Origin: Nonomuraea muscovyensis
GTDB lineage: Bacteria > Actinomycetota > Actinomycetes > Streptosporangiales > Streptosporangiaceae
Assembly: GCF_014207745.1 (NCBI RefSeq)
Contig: NZ_JACHJB010000001.1
Coordinates: 434,001-498,000, forward strand
Direction: 5' to 3'
Length of the DNA: 64,000 nt
The notes under the pieces were generated by a model, which saw nothing but the letters and a program-made list of their open reading frames with translations, made no database searches and had not been told where the DNA came from. This document shows positions 10,301 to 20,597 of the stretch, piece after piece (position 1 is the stretch's first letter; each line of letters starts with the position of its first letter). A program made the position numbers and the translations under genes.

Positions 10301-11136
10301 CAGGACGCCGGTCCGGTGATCGTGACGACGCGCCGGTAGACGGCCTTCTCGGCGCCCCTCAGCGTGATCGCCAGGGAGACGAAGTCGTCGCGGGCGGACG
10401 GCTGGGCGCCGTCGGCCCTGCCGTACCAGACGAGCCCGACGTAGTGGCCGAGCGCGTAGCCGGCCGCCTCGGTGTGCCCGTCGGCCGGGAAGGCGGCGCC
10501 CGGCGTGGTCAGGGGCCGGGTCCAGCCGCCCCGGTAGCCGGTCTTCAGCTCCTCGACGAGCTCGGCGGCGGCCTGGGCGTCGCGCAGGTTGAGCAGGGTG
10601 TACTGGCCGACGTAACGGCCGTCTGCGGTGGTGTAGAGGCCGCGGGCGGCCTGGCTGCATTCGGCGTCGGCGACGAGCTGCAGGAGGGCCTCGCCCCACA
10701 GGGCCGCCGCGCAGTCGGCGTCGAGCTGCTTGGCGGCTACTTTCAGCCTGAACTTCTTCTCGCCCGCCAGCGTCCTGGTCGCGAAGACCTCCTTCTCGGT
10801 GAGCGGCTTGGCGTCCTTGGCCCGGTCGGCGATCGGGTCGAACAGCTTGGACGCGGCCCAGCCCTGGTAGGAGGCGGGGATCCCGGTGCCGCCGGCGCCC
10901 ACGGCGGCGCTGGCCCGGCGTTCGGAGACGTAGTCGCCGCCGACCGAGAGGAGGACGGCGGCCAGCCCGCAGGCTCCGGCGACGACGCCGAGGACCGAGG
11001 CGATGATGACGAGCAGCCGCTGCTGCTCCGGTCTGAGCCCCCAGTCGGTGAGCAGGGGGAACTGCCAGTCGGAGCGTGGCGTCCTGCGTCGCTTGCGCGA
11101 GGCCGTCCGGGTGGGGGGCTGTCCGGTGCCGGTCAC
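10300..11136 (-). CDS. membrane-anchored protein of unknown function
   Basis: A 278-residue protein with a basic, Arg-rich cytoplasmic N-terminus, one membrane segment (about residues 46-68, LLVIIASVLGVVAGACGLAA) and an external domain. The external domain shares AALWG, a Cys pair and ALGHYVGL with the next gene, so the two arose by duplication. GTG at 11136 overlaps the VIT gene stop (GTGA). A longer frame upstream is a shadow inside the VIT gene. Function unknown; the context suggests an envelope role linked to the VIT transporter. Confidence 0.8.
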   Translation of the reverse strand: MTGTGQPPTRTASRKRRRTPRSDWQFPLLTDWGLRPEQQRLLVIIASVLGVVAGACGLAAVLLSVGGDYVSERRASAAVGAGGTGIPASYQGWAASKLFDPIADRAKDAKPLTEKEVFATRTLAGEKKFRLKVAAKQLDADCAAALWGEALLQLVADAECSQAARGLYTTADGRYVGQYTLLNLRDAQAAAELVEELKTGYRGGWTRPLTTPGAAFPADGHTEAAGYALGHYVGLVWYGRADGAQPSARDDFVSLAITLRGAEKAVYRRVVTITGPAS

Positions 11137-11837
11137 AGGCCCGCCGCCCCGATCAGGTTGCCGAGCGCGAACGTGAGCCCGGCCGCCAGCGCGCCGACGA
11201 GGAGCTGGCGCAGGCCGGAGTACCACCAGCTACGGGCCGTCACCGTGGAGACCAGCGCACCCGCGCCGAACAGCGCGACGCACGACACCACCGCCGACAC
11301 CCACAGGTCGGCCACGCCGAGCAGGTAGGGCACGAGCGGCAGGATCGCCCCCACGGCGAACGACAGGAACGACGAGACGGCGGCCAGCCTGGGCGAGGGC
11401 AGGGCGGTGGGATCGACGCCGAACTCGGTCTGGGTGTGCACGCGCAGCGCGCGTTCGGGGTTGCTGGAGATCTGGGCGGCCACCTGGGCGGCGGTGTCGG
11501 GGGCGGCCCCCTGGTCGACGAGGGCCTGGGCCAGCTCGGCCTGCTCCTCCTCAGGGTGACGCTGCAGCTCGCGCCGCTCGATGGCGATCTCGGCCAGGGC
11601 CAGCTCGCGCTGGCTGGCCACGGAGACGTACTCGCCGCCGGCCATGGAGAACGCGCCCGCCGCCAGTCCGGCGCCGCCCGCGAGCAGGATGATCTTGGTG
11701 TCGGAGGTGCCGCCGGCGACACCGGCGATGAGCGCGAAGTTGGACACCAGCCCGTCCATCGCGCCGAACACCGACGGCCGCAGCCAGCCGCCGGTGACGT
11801 CACGGTGCTGGTGGTGCTGCTCCGCGCGCCCGCTCAT
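11133..11837 (-). CDS. VIT/CCC1 family iron/manganese-type membrane transporter
   Basis: A 234-residue membrane protein of the VIT1/CCC1 family, which moves ferrous iron or manganese across membranes in characterised members. Membrane segments lie at about residues 25-45, 50-75 and in the C-terminal third. Between them is a charged helical region rich in Glu (IERRELQRHPEEEQAE), matching the cytoplasmic metal-binding domain of the family. The ATG overlaps the stop of lgt (ATGA at 11834-11837), so it is co-transcribed. Direction and metal are not readable from sequence. Confidence 0.88.
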   Translation of the reverse strand: MSGRAEQHHQHRDVTGGWLRPSVFGAMDGLVSNFALIAGVAGGTSDTKIILLAGGAGLAAGAFSMAGGEYVSVASQRELALAEIAIERRELQRHPEEEQAELAQALVDQGAAPDTAAQVAAQISSNPERALRVHTQTEFGVDPTALPSPRLAAVSSFLSFAVGAILPLVPYLLGVADLWVSAVVSCVALFGAGALVSTVTARSWWYSGLRQLLVGALAAGLTFALGNLIGAAGL

Positions 11838-12979
11838 CGCGCGTTCTTCTCCTCCGGCACGGCGAGCCTGTCGGTCGCCGGCGGCGCCTCGGCGTCGTCG
11901 TCACTGCCGGCAATGTCGGGGTCGTCCGCGCCGGCGGCGCCCTTCGGGCTCTCGGGGCTCTTCGGACCTTCCACGCTATCCGCACCCTCGGGGTGATCAG
12001 TGCCCGAGGAGGCGCCCGAGGAGTCGTCCGAGTCGCCGGACGAGCCCGCCGACCGGCCCACCTCGTCCTCGTCGGCCCGGTCGGCCTGGTCGGCCTGGTC
12101 GGCAGGGTGGGCCGGATCGGCCGCCTGCCCGCCGTCGCCCTGCGCCGTGGCGGGGACCACGATCTCCACGGTGTCCTTGTTGCGCGTCGCCCAGAGGTAG
12201 ACCAGCGCACCGGCGAACACGACGATCGACGTCCACTGGTTGAGCCGCAGCCCGAGGAACGTCACCGCATGGTCGACGCCGCCGACCGGGTCGATCCGGA
12301 GCCCCTCGATCCAGAACCGGCCCAGCGTGTAGCCGGCGACGTAGAGGGCGAACAGCCGGCCGTGCCGCAGCGTGAACCGCTTGCCGACCAGGAGCAGCGC
12401 GAAGCCGAGCGCCACGTTCCAGATCGACTCGTACAGGAAGGTCGGGTGGTAGAGGACGCCCGGCTCCCCGCCGTGCCGCGCGTCGATCTCCAGGCCCCAC
12501 GGGAGCGTGGTCGGGCCGCCGTACAGCTCCTGGTTGAACCAGTTGCCCCAGCGGCCGATGGCCTGGGCGAAGGCGATGCCGGGCGCGACCGTGTCGGCCA
12601 TGGCGCCCAGCGACAGGCCGCGTCGGCGGCAGGCGAGCCACACGCCCACCCCGCCCAGGGCGACGGCCCCCCAGATGCCGAGCCCGCCCTCCCAGATGAA
12701 CAGCGCCTGGTAGGGCTCCTTGATCGCACGCTCGCCGAAGTAGGTCTGCCAGTCGGTGATGACGTGGTAGAGGCGGCCACCGATCAGTCCGAAGATCACC
12801 GCGGGGACCGCGATGTCGATGATCGTGCCGCTCTGGCCGCCTCGGGCGCGCCAACGGCGCTCGCTCAGCCAGACGGCGACGATGACACCGAGGACGATGC
12901 ACAGGGCGTAGGCCCGGATCGGGATGAACCCGAGATACCAGACCCCCTCGGCGGGGCTGGGAATCGAGGCAAGGGGCAT
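11834..12979 (-). CDS. lgt: prolipoprotein diacylglyceryl transferase with long acidic tail
   Basis: Lgt adds diacylglycerol from phosphatidylglycerol to the lipobox Cys of prolipoproteins in the membrane. The frame shows the family core GRWGNWFNQELYG with the conserved Arg/Asn segment, an early SERRWRARGG loop and several membrane helices in the first 270 residues. The last ~110 residues are a low-complexity acidic tail (HPADQADQADRADEDEVG and similar) absent from short Lgt proteins but common in actinomycetes. It starts at ATG 12979. A DsbA-like gene lies 26 bases upstream. Confidence 0.95.
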   Translation of the reverse strand: MPLASIPSPAEGVWYLGFIPIRAYALCIVLGVIVAVWLSERRWRARGGQSGTIIDIAVPAVIFGLIGGRLYHVITDWQTYFGERAIKEPYQALFIWEGGLGIWGAVALGGVGVWLACRRRGLSLGAMADTVAPGIAFAQAIGRWGNWFNQELYGGPTTLPWGLEIDARHGGEPGVLYHPTFLYESIWNVALGFALLLVGKRFTLRHGRLFALYVAGYTLGRFWIEGLRIDPVGGVDHAVTFLGLRLNQWTSIVVFAGALVYLWATRNKDTVEIVVPATAQGDGGQAADPAHPADQADQADRADEDEVGRSAGSSGDSDDSSGASSGTDHPEGADSVEGPKSPESPKGAAGADDPDIAGSDDDAEAPPATDRLAVPEEKNAR

Positions 12980-13005
12980 GTCAGGTGAGGGTAGCGGACG
13001 CAGGG

Positions 13006-13758
13006 CTACTTGGCCGCCCCCGTGACCTGTTCGCGCAACTCCTGCGGCGCGAAGATGACCTGGTTGTCCATGTTGATGCCGTCAAGCTTGACGGTGGGCG
13101 TGCCCTCGATCTTCGCCTCCTTGCCGGTCTTGTCGCTGAAGGAGATCTGGGCGTTGGCGTACTTCTGGTCCCTGACGCAGCTCTCGAACTCGGGCGAGGT
13201 CACCCCCGCCTCCTTCCCCCAGGCCACCAGATCGTCGATCTTGAAGCCCTCGGCGGCCTCGCTCGGCTGGTTCTCGAAGAGCAGGTCGTGGTAGGCCGCC
13301 CACTGCTTGCCGTCGGCCACGCAGCGCGCGGCGGCGCCCGCGCGGACGGAGTTGCCGCGCGTGGGCTCCTGGCTGAAGATCGTGATCGGGTGGAAGACGA
13401 CCTTGGCCTTGCCCTCGGCGGCGAGGTTTCTGAACGTCTGGCCGCTGACGGCCTCCAGTTGCTTGCACGCGGGGCACTGGAAGTCTTCGTAGATGTCGAT
13501 GACGGGCTTGGTCACGCCCTGCTTGGCCATCACGACCGAACCGTCGGGATCCACGGTGATCGGGGCCAGCGCGCCGGCCGCCTCCTCCGACTGCGACTGG
13601 CTGAACGACCACAGCCAACCGGCGCCGACGGCCGCCACCGCGACCACGCCCGCGGTCACGTAGGTGACGACGCGCTTGCGCTTCTCGCGTGTCCGGTCGG
13701 CCGCCTGCTGCTCCTTGATCCGCTCGCGGGCCGTCTTCTGGCGCTCGCCCTTGCTCAT
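13006..13758 (-). CDS. membrane-anchored DsbA-like thiol oxidoreductase
   Basis: A 250-residue protein with a basic cytoplasmic N-terminus, one membrane segment (about residues 30-50) and an external thioredoxin-fold domain of the DsbA/DSBA-like type 4 group. The active site is CPAC in DFQCPACKQLE and the cis-Pro loop is GTPTVKLDG. It probably makes or isomerises disulfides in exported proteins. The ATG at 13758 overlaps the stop of the MauE/DoxX gene (ATGA), and the two are a common pair in actinobacteria. Confidence 0.92.
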   Translation of the reverse strand: MSKGERQKTARERIKEQQAADRTREKRKRVVTYVTAGVVAVAAVGAGWLWSFSQSQSEEAAGALAPITVDPDGSVVMAKQGVTKPVIDIYEDFQCPACKQLEAVSGQTFRNLAAEGKAKVVFHPITIFSQEPTRGNSVRAGAAARCVADGKQWAAYHDLLFENQPSEAAEGFKIDDLVAWGKEAGVTSPEFESCVRDQKYANAQISFSDKTGKEAKIEGTPTVKLDGINMDNQVIFAPQELREQVTGAAK

Positions 13759-14288
13759 GAGCCTGTCTCCTCCTCGTCGTCGTGTCGTCTGGCCGCGCCG
13801 GTCAGGCCGAGGGCCGAGTCGAGCGCGAAGCGCCCCGGCGGGAACCGCACCGCCCAGACACCCGCCAGCACGAGGCCGAAGTCGCGCACGATGTCGAGCA
13901 GATAGGTCGGCTCCTGCCCGGCCCCCAGCTCGCCGCCGCCACCGAAGCAGCCGCAGTCGATCCGCAGCCCGTTGGCCCACGCCCAGGCGATGCCGAGGAC
14001 GAACGCGAGCATGAGCAGCGTCGCGACGACCCCGGCCACCCTGGTCATCAGGCCGAGCACCAGCAGCACGCCGAGCACGATCTCCAGCATCGGCAGGGCG
14101 TAGCCCACCGTCGTGGCGAGGCCCTCGGGCAGCAACTGGTACGCCTTGACCGCCACGACCGAATCCCACGGTTTGTCCACCTTCAGCCCACCGGCTGCGA
14201 GCAGCACCCCGCCCAGGACCAACCGGGCGACCGTCGTCACCCAGGGTATCGTCCAACTGGCACTGGGTGACGCAGCGAAAGCTGCCAC
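13755..14288 (-). CDS. MauE/DoxX-family redox-associated membrane protein
   Basis: A 177-residue protein with four membrane segments. It carries DCGCFGGGG (about residues 112-120), a Cys pair on the outer side that marks MauE-type proteins, which pass electrons to or from periplasmic thioredoxin-like partners. The start is GTG 14288. Coupling to the DsbA-like gene supports a joint role in envelope thiol chemistry, with this protein as the probable membrane redox partner. Confidence 0.88.
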   Translation of the reverse strand: MAAFAASPSASWTIPWVTTVARLVLGGVLLAAGGLKVDKPWDSVVAVKAYQLLPEGLATTVGYALPMLEIVLGVLLVLGLMTRVAGVVATLLMLAFVLGIAWAWANGLRIDCGCFGGGGELGAGQEPTYLLDIVRDFGLVLAGVWAVRFPPGRFALDSALGLTGAARRHDDEEETGS

Positions 14289-14421
14289 GGCTCAACTCCT
14301 TGTCCTCGGCACCCGGACGGCACAGTATCCGCAGAACATCCGATCACGGGCCGAATAAGCGTCAGCTAAGGGGGAAATCGCCAGGCCGGAGGCCGGAAAC
14401 AGGGCAGACCGGGGCAGGCGC

Positions 14422-15222
14422 TCAGGCGCGGGTGCGGACGCCCTGAGCCATCTCACGGGCCAGCTCCCCGATCGAGGCGCGACCGGCCTGCTCGTCGGGC
14501 GCGTCGAGCATGCGGCGGATGAACGCCGAGCCGACGATGACGCCGTCGGCGTACGCGGCCACCTCGGCCGCCTGCTTGCCGGTGCCGACGCCCAGGCCCA
14601 CGCACACCGGCAGGTCGGTGTGCGCCCGGGTGCGCTTGACGAGGTCACCGGCGGCCACGTTGACGCTCTCCCGGGCGCCCGTGACGCCCATCAGGGACGC
14701 CGCGTAGACGAACCCGGTGCAGCACTCCACGACGGCCTGGATGCGCTCCTCGGTAGAGCTGGGGGCCACCAGGAAGACCGTGTCGATGCCCGCGGCGGCC
14801 GACGCCTCGCGCCAGGGACCCGCCTCCTCGGGGGTGAGGTCGGGCGTGATGGTGCCGACGCCGCCCGCGTCGGCCAGGTCGCGCGCGAAGCGGTCGGCGC
14901 CGTAGCGGTCGATCGGGTTCCAGTAGGTCATGACGAGCGTCGCCGCGCCCGTGGCCGCCACGCCCTCGACCGTGCGCATGACGTCGGCGATGCGGGTGCC
15001 GTTGGTCAGCGAGCGGTGCACCGCGTCCTGGATGGTCGGGCCGTCCATGAGCGGGTCGGAGTAGGGCAGGCCGATCTCGATCACGTCGCAGCCGGCCTCG
15101 ACCAGGGCGGCGGCGGCGGCGATGGCGCCGTCCTTCGACGGGAAGCCCGCGGGGAGGTAGCCGACGAGCGCCGCGCGGTTGTCCGCCTTCGCCTTGGCGA
15201 ACACCGTCTGAAGAGTTGTCAT
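14422..15222 (-). CDS. trpA: tryptophan synthase alpha chain
   Basis: TrpA splits indole-3-glycerol phosphate to indole and glyceraldehyde 3-phosphate and channels indole to TrpB. The 266-residue frame has the catalytic Glu and Asp in VIEIGLPYSDPLMDG and the phosphate loop near GVIVGSAF. The ATG at 15222 is the only sensible start. It is last of trpC-trpB-trpA but separated from trpB by about 210 bases that contain an inverted repeat (15329-15352), unlike the overlapping trpC/trpB junction. Confidence 0.97.
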   Translation of the reverse strand: MTTLQTVFAKAKADNRAALVGYLPAGFPSKDGAIAAAAALVEAGCDVIEIGLPYSDPLMDGPTIQDAVHRSLTNGTRIADVMRTVEGVAATGAATLVMTYWNPIDRYGADRFARDLADAGGVGTITPDLTPEEAGPWREASAAAGIDTVFLVAPSSTEERIQAVVECCTGFVYAASLMGVTGARESVNVAAGDLVKRTRAHTDLPVCVGLGVGTGKQAAEVAAYADGVIVGSAFIRRMLDAPDEQAGRASIGELAREMAQGVRTRA

Positions 15223-15328
15223 GATCGTCCGTTCTCAGTGGTCGAGGCCGCTACGCCGCCGTCGCGCTCCATGGTGCCATCGGCCGCCGTGCCGCGGCCG
15301 GCGGCGCCACCGGTGTCGCCCCCGGACC

Positions 15329-15352
15329 GTCACCGGCGTCGCGGCCGGTGAC
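15329..15352. repeat. perfect 9-bp inverted repeat between trpB and trpA
   Basis: GTCACCGGC and GCCGGTGAC flank a six-base spacer. On the transcript this is a stable hairpin in the trpB-trpA gap with no T-run after it. It could be an RNA processing or stability element, a weak terminator, or chance in GC-rich DNA. Confidence 0.5.
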
Positions 15353-15432
15353 GGCCCCGGTGGCGTTGCCGGTGTCGTCGCCGGGGCCCGCCCGGCGCCG
15401 TACGGCGGCCGCCGCGCGTCGCGGCCGAGGCG

Positions 15433-16670
<1,238 letters not shown>

Positions 16671-16674
<4 letters not shown>

Positions 16675-17516
16675 TGCTGTCCCTCTGCTCCGTGGTCGGG
16701 GCGCGTCGCCGGGTGGGCGCCGGCCGTCACCAGCGCCTCCACCGCCTTGCGCGGGTCCTTGCCGGTGACCAGGCTCTCGCCCACCAGCACGGCGTCCGCG
16801 CCGCACCGGGCGTAGGCGAGCAGGTCGTGCGGCCCACGGACACCCGACTCCGCGATCTTGATGACATTGTCCGGGATCTTAGGCGCGATCTTGGCGAAGA
16901 CGTCGCGGTCGACCTCGAGTGTCTTCAGGTTACGCGCGTTGACCCCGATGACGCGGGCACCGGCCGCCACGGCGCGGTCGAGCTCGTCCTCGGTGTGCAC
17001 CTCGACCAGCGGGGTGAGCCCGATCGACTCGGCCCGCTCGATCAGCGACACCAGCGCCTCCTGCTCCAGGCAGACGACCATGAGCAGCGCGAGGTCGGCG
17101 CCGTGGGCCCTGGCCTCCCACAGCTGGTAGGAGGTGAGGATGAAGTCCTTGCGCAGGATCGGGATGTCGACCCGCGCGCGGACCGCGGCGAGGTCGTCGA
17201 GGCTGCCACCGAACTTGCGCCGCTCGGTCAGCACGCTGATGACGTGGGCGCCGCCCTCTTCGTAGGATGCGGCCAGCGCGGCGGGGTCGGCGATCGCGGC
17301 GAGCGCGCCCTTGGACGGGCTGGACCGCTTGACCTCGGCGATCACCGAGACCCTGTCGCCGCCGAGCGCGGCCAGCGCGTCTCGGGGGCCGGGAGCCCGC
17401 TCGGCCCGCCGCTTGAGCTCGTCGAGCGAGACGGCCTGCTGACGTGCAGCGAGGTCGGCGCGCACCCCGTCGAGGATGTCGTCGAGGACACTCGGTCCTT
17501 CGGTACGCTCACTCAC
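16671..17516 (-). CDS. trpC: indole-3-glycerol phosphate synthase
   Basis: TrpC closes the ring of carboxyphenylaminodeoxyribulose phosphate to give indole-3-glycerol phosphate. The 281-residue frame has [13 protein letters not shown] with the catalytic Lys, then LRKDF and a phosphate site near ESGVRG. The start is GTG 17516 after a good GGAGGGATCC ribosome site. There is no trpF fusion and no trpF nearby, so the phosphoribosylanthranilate step is probably done by the PriA enzyme at 32010-32738. Confidence 0.97.
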
Positions 17517-17635
17517 GCGCTTGGGATCCCTCCGGTCGGCAGTAGGGGATGGCTGAGAGTTCGCGTCGCGTCCGCTCCCGGCCTGTCCTGCGATGGTATC
17601 GGCCCCACCGGCCTCGCCCGGCCACAGGCCCCCTG

Positions 17636-18082
17636 CTACGGCGCCAGAAAAGCCCCGAACGGAAGATTGCGCACCACCCAGTAGACCAGTACGACGCCGA
17701 GGAACGCCCACAACCAGGCCGGATGCGCCAGCGTGGTCCTCCTGGGCCTGCCCTGCCAGGCGCGCACCAGCCAGCGGCCCCACCAGAACACCAGGAAGGG
17801 GACCATCGCCACGGCCAGTGGGTTGAGGCCGAGCGCGGCCATCGGGTCGAGATGCGCCAGCGCGTGGATGGTGCGCAGCGTCCCGCAGCCGGGGCAGTAG
17901 AGTGGCAGGCCGATCTTACGGGTGGCCCACAGGAAGGGGCACGCCGGGTAGTGGCCGGGCTCGTTGGGGTCGACGGCGCCGACGAACGCCAGCACGGCGC
18001 CGGTGCCCGCCGCGACGCCGAGCGGCGCCAGCACCGACCGCAAACGTCCGGTGCCGCGCCGCTCGATGTTGGCGATGCCCAT
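17636..18082 (-). CDS. DUF2752 membrane protein
   Basis: A 148-residue protein with about three membrane segments. It contains the DUF2752 signature: [20 protein letters not shown], then GTLRTIHAL. The CPxCG pair could bind a metal. It sits just upstream of trpC in the same direction. Such proteins are frequent in actinobacterial trp regions, but no function is established. It follows the CD225 gene by 13 bases. Confidence 0.88.
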   Translation of the reverse strand: MGIANIERRGTGRLRSVLAPLGVAAGTGAVLAFVGAVDPNEPGHYPACPFLWATRKIGLPLYCPGCGTLRTIHALAHLDPMAALGLNPLAVAMVPFLVFWWGRWLVRAWQGRPRRTTLAHPAWLWAFLGVVLVYWVVRNLPFGAFLAP

Positions 18083-18095
18083 CAGGCCTGCCCCG

Positions 18096-18620
18096 TCAGT
18101 AGTAGCTCGGCGTGTTCGCCGCGATGATCACGAACAGCAGGATGTAGCCGACGATGACCACCACCCACCAGATGGCACCCGCGATCAGCGAACGCTTCCA
18201 CCAGGTCTTGGCCTCCTCGGAGGCCTGCACCGCGCCCTGATAGTCGCCCATCTGCCACTTCTGGTTGACCTGCGACGACTTGACGATCGACACGATGCCC
18301 AGGGGGAGACAGCAGAACAGCGTGGTCAGGATGGCCGCGACCAGGTGGTTGTCCGGCGGGGTCTGCGGGGCGCCGTAGCCGCCCGGCTGTCCGTAGCCGC
18401 CGCCACTCGGCGGCTGCTGACCATAACCGCCGCCACTCGGCGGCTGCTGGCCGTAACCACCCTGGCCGTAGCCGCCGCCACTCGGGGGCTGCTGGCCGTA
18501 ACCGCCGCCGCCACTCGGGGGCTGCTGACCGTAACCACCACCGCTCGGCGGCTGCTGACCGTAACCGCCGCCGGGCGGCTGGGCGCCGTAACCTCCGTCA
18601 CCCTGGTTTCCGTAGCTCAT
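18096..18620 (-). CDS. CD225/dispanin-domain protein with Gly/Tyr/Gln-rich N-terminus
   Basis: A 174-residue protein. Residues 1-80 are low complexity with repeats of [10 protein letters not shown]. Residues 88-170 hold a CD225/dispanin domain: [20 protein letters not shown], a cytoplasmic stretch [14 protein letters not shown], and a second membrane helix. Eukaryotic dispanins include interferon-induced transmembrane proteins; the bacterial role is unknown. Its N-terminus is nearly the same as that of the next upstream gene (18764-19390), although the membrane domains differ, so the low-complexity segment seems to be a shared module. Confidence 0.88.
   Translation of the reverse strand: MSYGNQGDGGYGAQPPGGGYGQQPPSGGGYGQQPPSGGGGYGQQPPSGGGYGQGGYGQQPPSGGGYGQQPPSGGGYGQPGGYGAPQTPPDNHLVAAILTTLFCCLPLGIVSIVKSSQVNQKWQMGDYQGAVQASEEAKTWWKRSLIAGAIWWVVVIVGYILLFVIIAANTPSYY
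18381..18618 (-). repeat. tandem repeats coding [10 protein letters not shown]
   Basis: About seven imperfect 27-30 bp units encode the Gly/Tyr/Gln-rich segment of the CD225 protein. The units are in frame and similar to those at 19037-19388, so they are protein-coding repeats. Unit number probably varies between strains. Confidence 0.85.
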
Positions 18621-18763
18621 GCTCGTTGACTCCTCATGTCCTCATTGTCTGGCGAGTTGCGCGCGGCAGCCTAGCGACAAACCTTTGGCGACATGGACGA
18701 ACATCCAATCTAAGGACATTTCGTGATCGGACTGCAACGGTCTGCATACTCGGCGGTGGCGCG

Positions 18764-19390
18764 TCAGTACGTCGGCGTCGTCGCGGCGGCGGTGAGGCCG
18801 AACAGAGCGAGCCACATGCCACCGAAGATCACCCAGAGGACCAGCCACAACACGATCGTGATGTAGGAGGTGACCAGGCCGCCCATCGCCATGCCGTGGC
18901 CCTCCTCGCCCGTCTTCTTGATCCGGTTGAGCGCGATGTGGCCGACGATGGCGCCGGGGATGCTCGTGAGACCGCAGAAGACCAGCCCGACGATGCCCAG
19001 GACCAGCGACGTCACCGCCATGCCGTTGGTCGTCCTCGGGGGTTGCGGCTGTCCGTATCCGGCATAGCCCTGCTGCCCGTAACCCGGCCCGTAGTCGGGG
19101 TTCGGCTGGCTGTATCCGCCGGACCCGTAGCCCTGCTGGCCGTAGCCCTGCTGGCCGTAACCCTGCGGCTGCTGCTGCCCGTAGCCACCGCTGGCCGGCT
19201 GACCGCCGTAGCCGCCGCCGCTGGGCGGCTGCTGGCCGTAGCCGCCGCCGCTCGGCGGCTGCTGACCGTAGCCACCCTGGCCGTAGCCGCCCTGGCCGTA
19301 GCCACCGCCGCTCGGCGGTTGCTGACCGTAACCGCCGCCGGGCGGCTGCGCGCCGTAGCCCCCGCTGCCGCCCTGGTCCCCGTACGTCAT
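18764..19390 (-). CDS. DUF4190 membrane protein with Gly/Tyr/Gln-rich N-terminus
   Basis: A 208-residue protein. Residues 1-118 are Gly/Tyr/Gln/Pro repeats (PPSGGGYGQ, then [16 protein letters not shown]). A DUF4190 domain follows: [19 protein letters not shown], a loop with [12 protein letters not shown], and a second membrane helix. The Tyr-rich low-complexity part resembles sequences that self-associate. The function is unknown; position in the trp region with the CD225 gene suggests shared control or history rather than a biosynthetic step. Confidence 0.87.
   Translation of the reverse strand: MTYGDQGGSGGYGAQPPGGGYGQQPPSGGGYGQGGYGQGGYGQQPPSGGGYGQQPPSGGGYGGQPASGGYGQQQPQGYGQQGYGQQGYGSGGYSQPNPDYGPGYGQQGYAGYGQPQPPRTTNGMAVTSLVLGIVGLVFCGLTSIPGAIVGHIALNRIKKTGEEGHGMAMGGLVTSYITIVLWLVLWVIFGGMWLALFGLTAAATTPTY
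19037..19388 (-). repeat. tandem repeats coding GYGQ-type units
   Basis: In-frame short repeats make up the first ~118 codons of the DUF4190 protein. Two unit types are mixed: [10 protein letters not shown], shared with the neighbouring CD225 gene, and shorter YGQQG/YGQG units. Confidence 0.85.
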
Positions 19391-19504
19391 GCCTTCGGCT
19401 CCTCCGTGGTCTGGCGTGTGACGTGGCCAGCTTATTGATCTGACGCCCGGCCGGTCCGGGTTCGTGACAGACCGTCGGCCTTTCGTGACCTCCGGGGCGG
19501 GCGG

Positions 19505-20179
19505 TCAGGAGGTCGGGTCGTCCCCCCGGTCGAGGGCGTCCCACAGCGCGCGGTCGCCGGCGTCCGGGGAGGGCCGCCGCGCGGGGTCGCGCTCGTAGCG
19601 GTCGGACATGCCCGCCCACCGGCCGCCGCGCACGACCGCGACCACCCCGCCGGCGGCCGTCAGGGCCGCGCCGAGCCCGGACAGGGCCGGCCACAGCGCC
19701 ACGGTGTCCCACTGCAGGGCGTCGGCCGCCTGGAGCACGTTGTGCTCGCGCAGCCAGCCCAGCACCGTCTGGCCGCCGGCCGCCAGCCAGGTGGCGAACC
19801 CCGCCACGAAGCCGCACAACGCCACCAGCGCGCCGATCACCCGCCGGGCGACGCCCTTGGCGGCCAGCGCCGCCACCACGCCGGCCAGCCCGGCGAGCGC
19901 CACCGGGACCAGGGCGGGGCCGAGGTCTCCCCCGGTGGGCGTGGCCGGCGCGCCACCGTGCGCTCCCGCTCCGCGCACGCCGGACACCCAGGGCCGGGTC
20001 GTCGCGAACAACACGAGGACGCACCCGAGCGCGGTGACCAGGACCCACGCGCCGAGCTCCCGCCCGCTCCCGGACCGCCGCCGCTGCCCGGCACGCTCAG
20101 CCGCGCCCCCGCCGGGCCCCGCCGCTCCCGGAGCGGGGACGCCCGCAGGAGGGGCGGTGGGCCTGTCGGGCGGGGTCAT
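19505..20179 (-). CDS. TIGR02234-type trp-region membrane protein
   Basis: A 224-residue protein with a Pro-rich cytoplasmic start, about four membrane segments and a charged C-terminus ([20 protein letters not shown]). This pattern matches the trp-region conserved membrane family TIGR02234 found next to trpE or trpC in actinobacteria. The ATG at 20179 overlaps the hisI stop (ATGA), so it is translated with hisI. In many relatives a trpE gene lies between these two; here there is none. Function unknown. Confidence 0.82.
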   Translation of the reverse strand: MTPPDRPTAPPAGVPAPGAAGPGGGAAERAGQRRRSGSGRELGAWVLVTALGCVLVLFATTRPWVSGVRGAGAHGGAPATPTGGDLGPALVPVALAGLAGVVAALAAKGVARRVIGALVALCGFVAGFATWLAAGGQTVLGWLREHNVLQAADALQWDTVALWPALSGLGAALTAAGGVVAVVRGGRWAGMSDRYERDPARRPSPDAGDRALWDALDRGDDPTS

Positions 20180-20526
20180 GGCGCGACCGACACCTCCAGC
20201 GGGGCGGCGTCGAAGCAGGTGCGGTCACCGGTGTGGCAGGCAGCGCCCACCTGGTCGACCTTGAGCAGCACCGTGTCGCCGTCGCAGTCGAGCGCGACGG
20301 CCCGGACGTGCTGCACATGACCGGACGTGTCGCCCTTGACCCAGTATTCGCCCCGGCTGCGCGACCAGTAGGTCGCCCGGCCGGTGGTGAGGGTGCGATG
20401 CAGGGCCTCGTCGTCCATCCAGGCGAGCATGAGGACCTCGCCCGTGTCGTGTTGCTGGACGATCGCGGGCACCAGCCCGTCGCCGTTGCGCTTCAGCCGC
20501 GAGGCGATCTTGGAATCCAGGGGCAT
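20176..20526 (-). CDS. hisI: phosphoribosyl-AMP cyclohydrolase
   Basis: HisI hydrolyses phosphoribosyl-AMP in histidine synthesis. The 116-residue frame has the usual landmarks: [18 protein letters not shown], the metal motif [13 protein letters not shown], and [10 protein letters not shown]. It is the single-domain form without HisE. I preferred ATG 20526 (MPLDSKIA) over an in-frame TTG four codons upstream. It lies about 10 kb from the main his operon and is coupled to the TIGR02234 gene. Confidence 0.95.
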   Translation of the reverse strand: MPLDSKIASRLKRNGDGLVPAIVQQHDTGEVLMLAWMDDEALHRTLTTGRATYWSRSRGEYWVKGDTSGHVQHVRAVALDCDGDTVLLKVDQVGAACHTGDRTCFDAAPLEVSVAP

Positions 20527-20597
20527 GCCGCCATTCAACCAGCCTCACCGGCCGCCTCCCACACCGGACGCCGCCGGTCGCCTCGAGCCGCGGCGGA

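Noticed and set aside
18361..19388. Regularly spaced short repeats resembling an array
   Set aside because: They are in frame, encode Gly/Tyr/Gln-rich peptide units and have no unique spacers, so they are not a CRISPR array.
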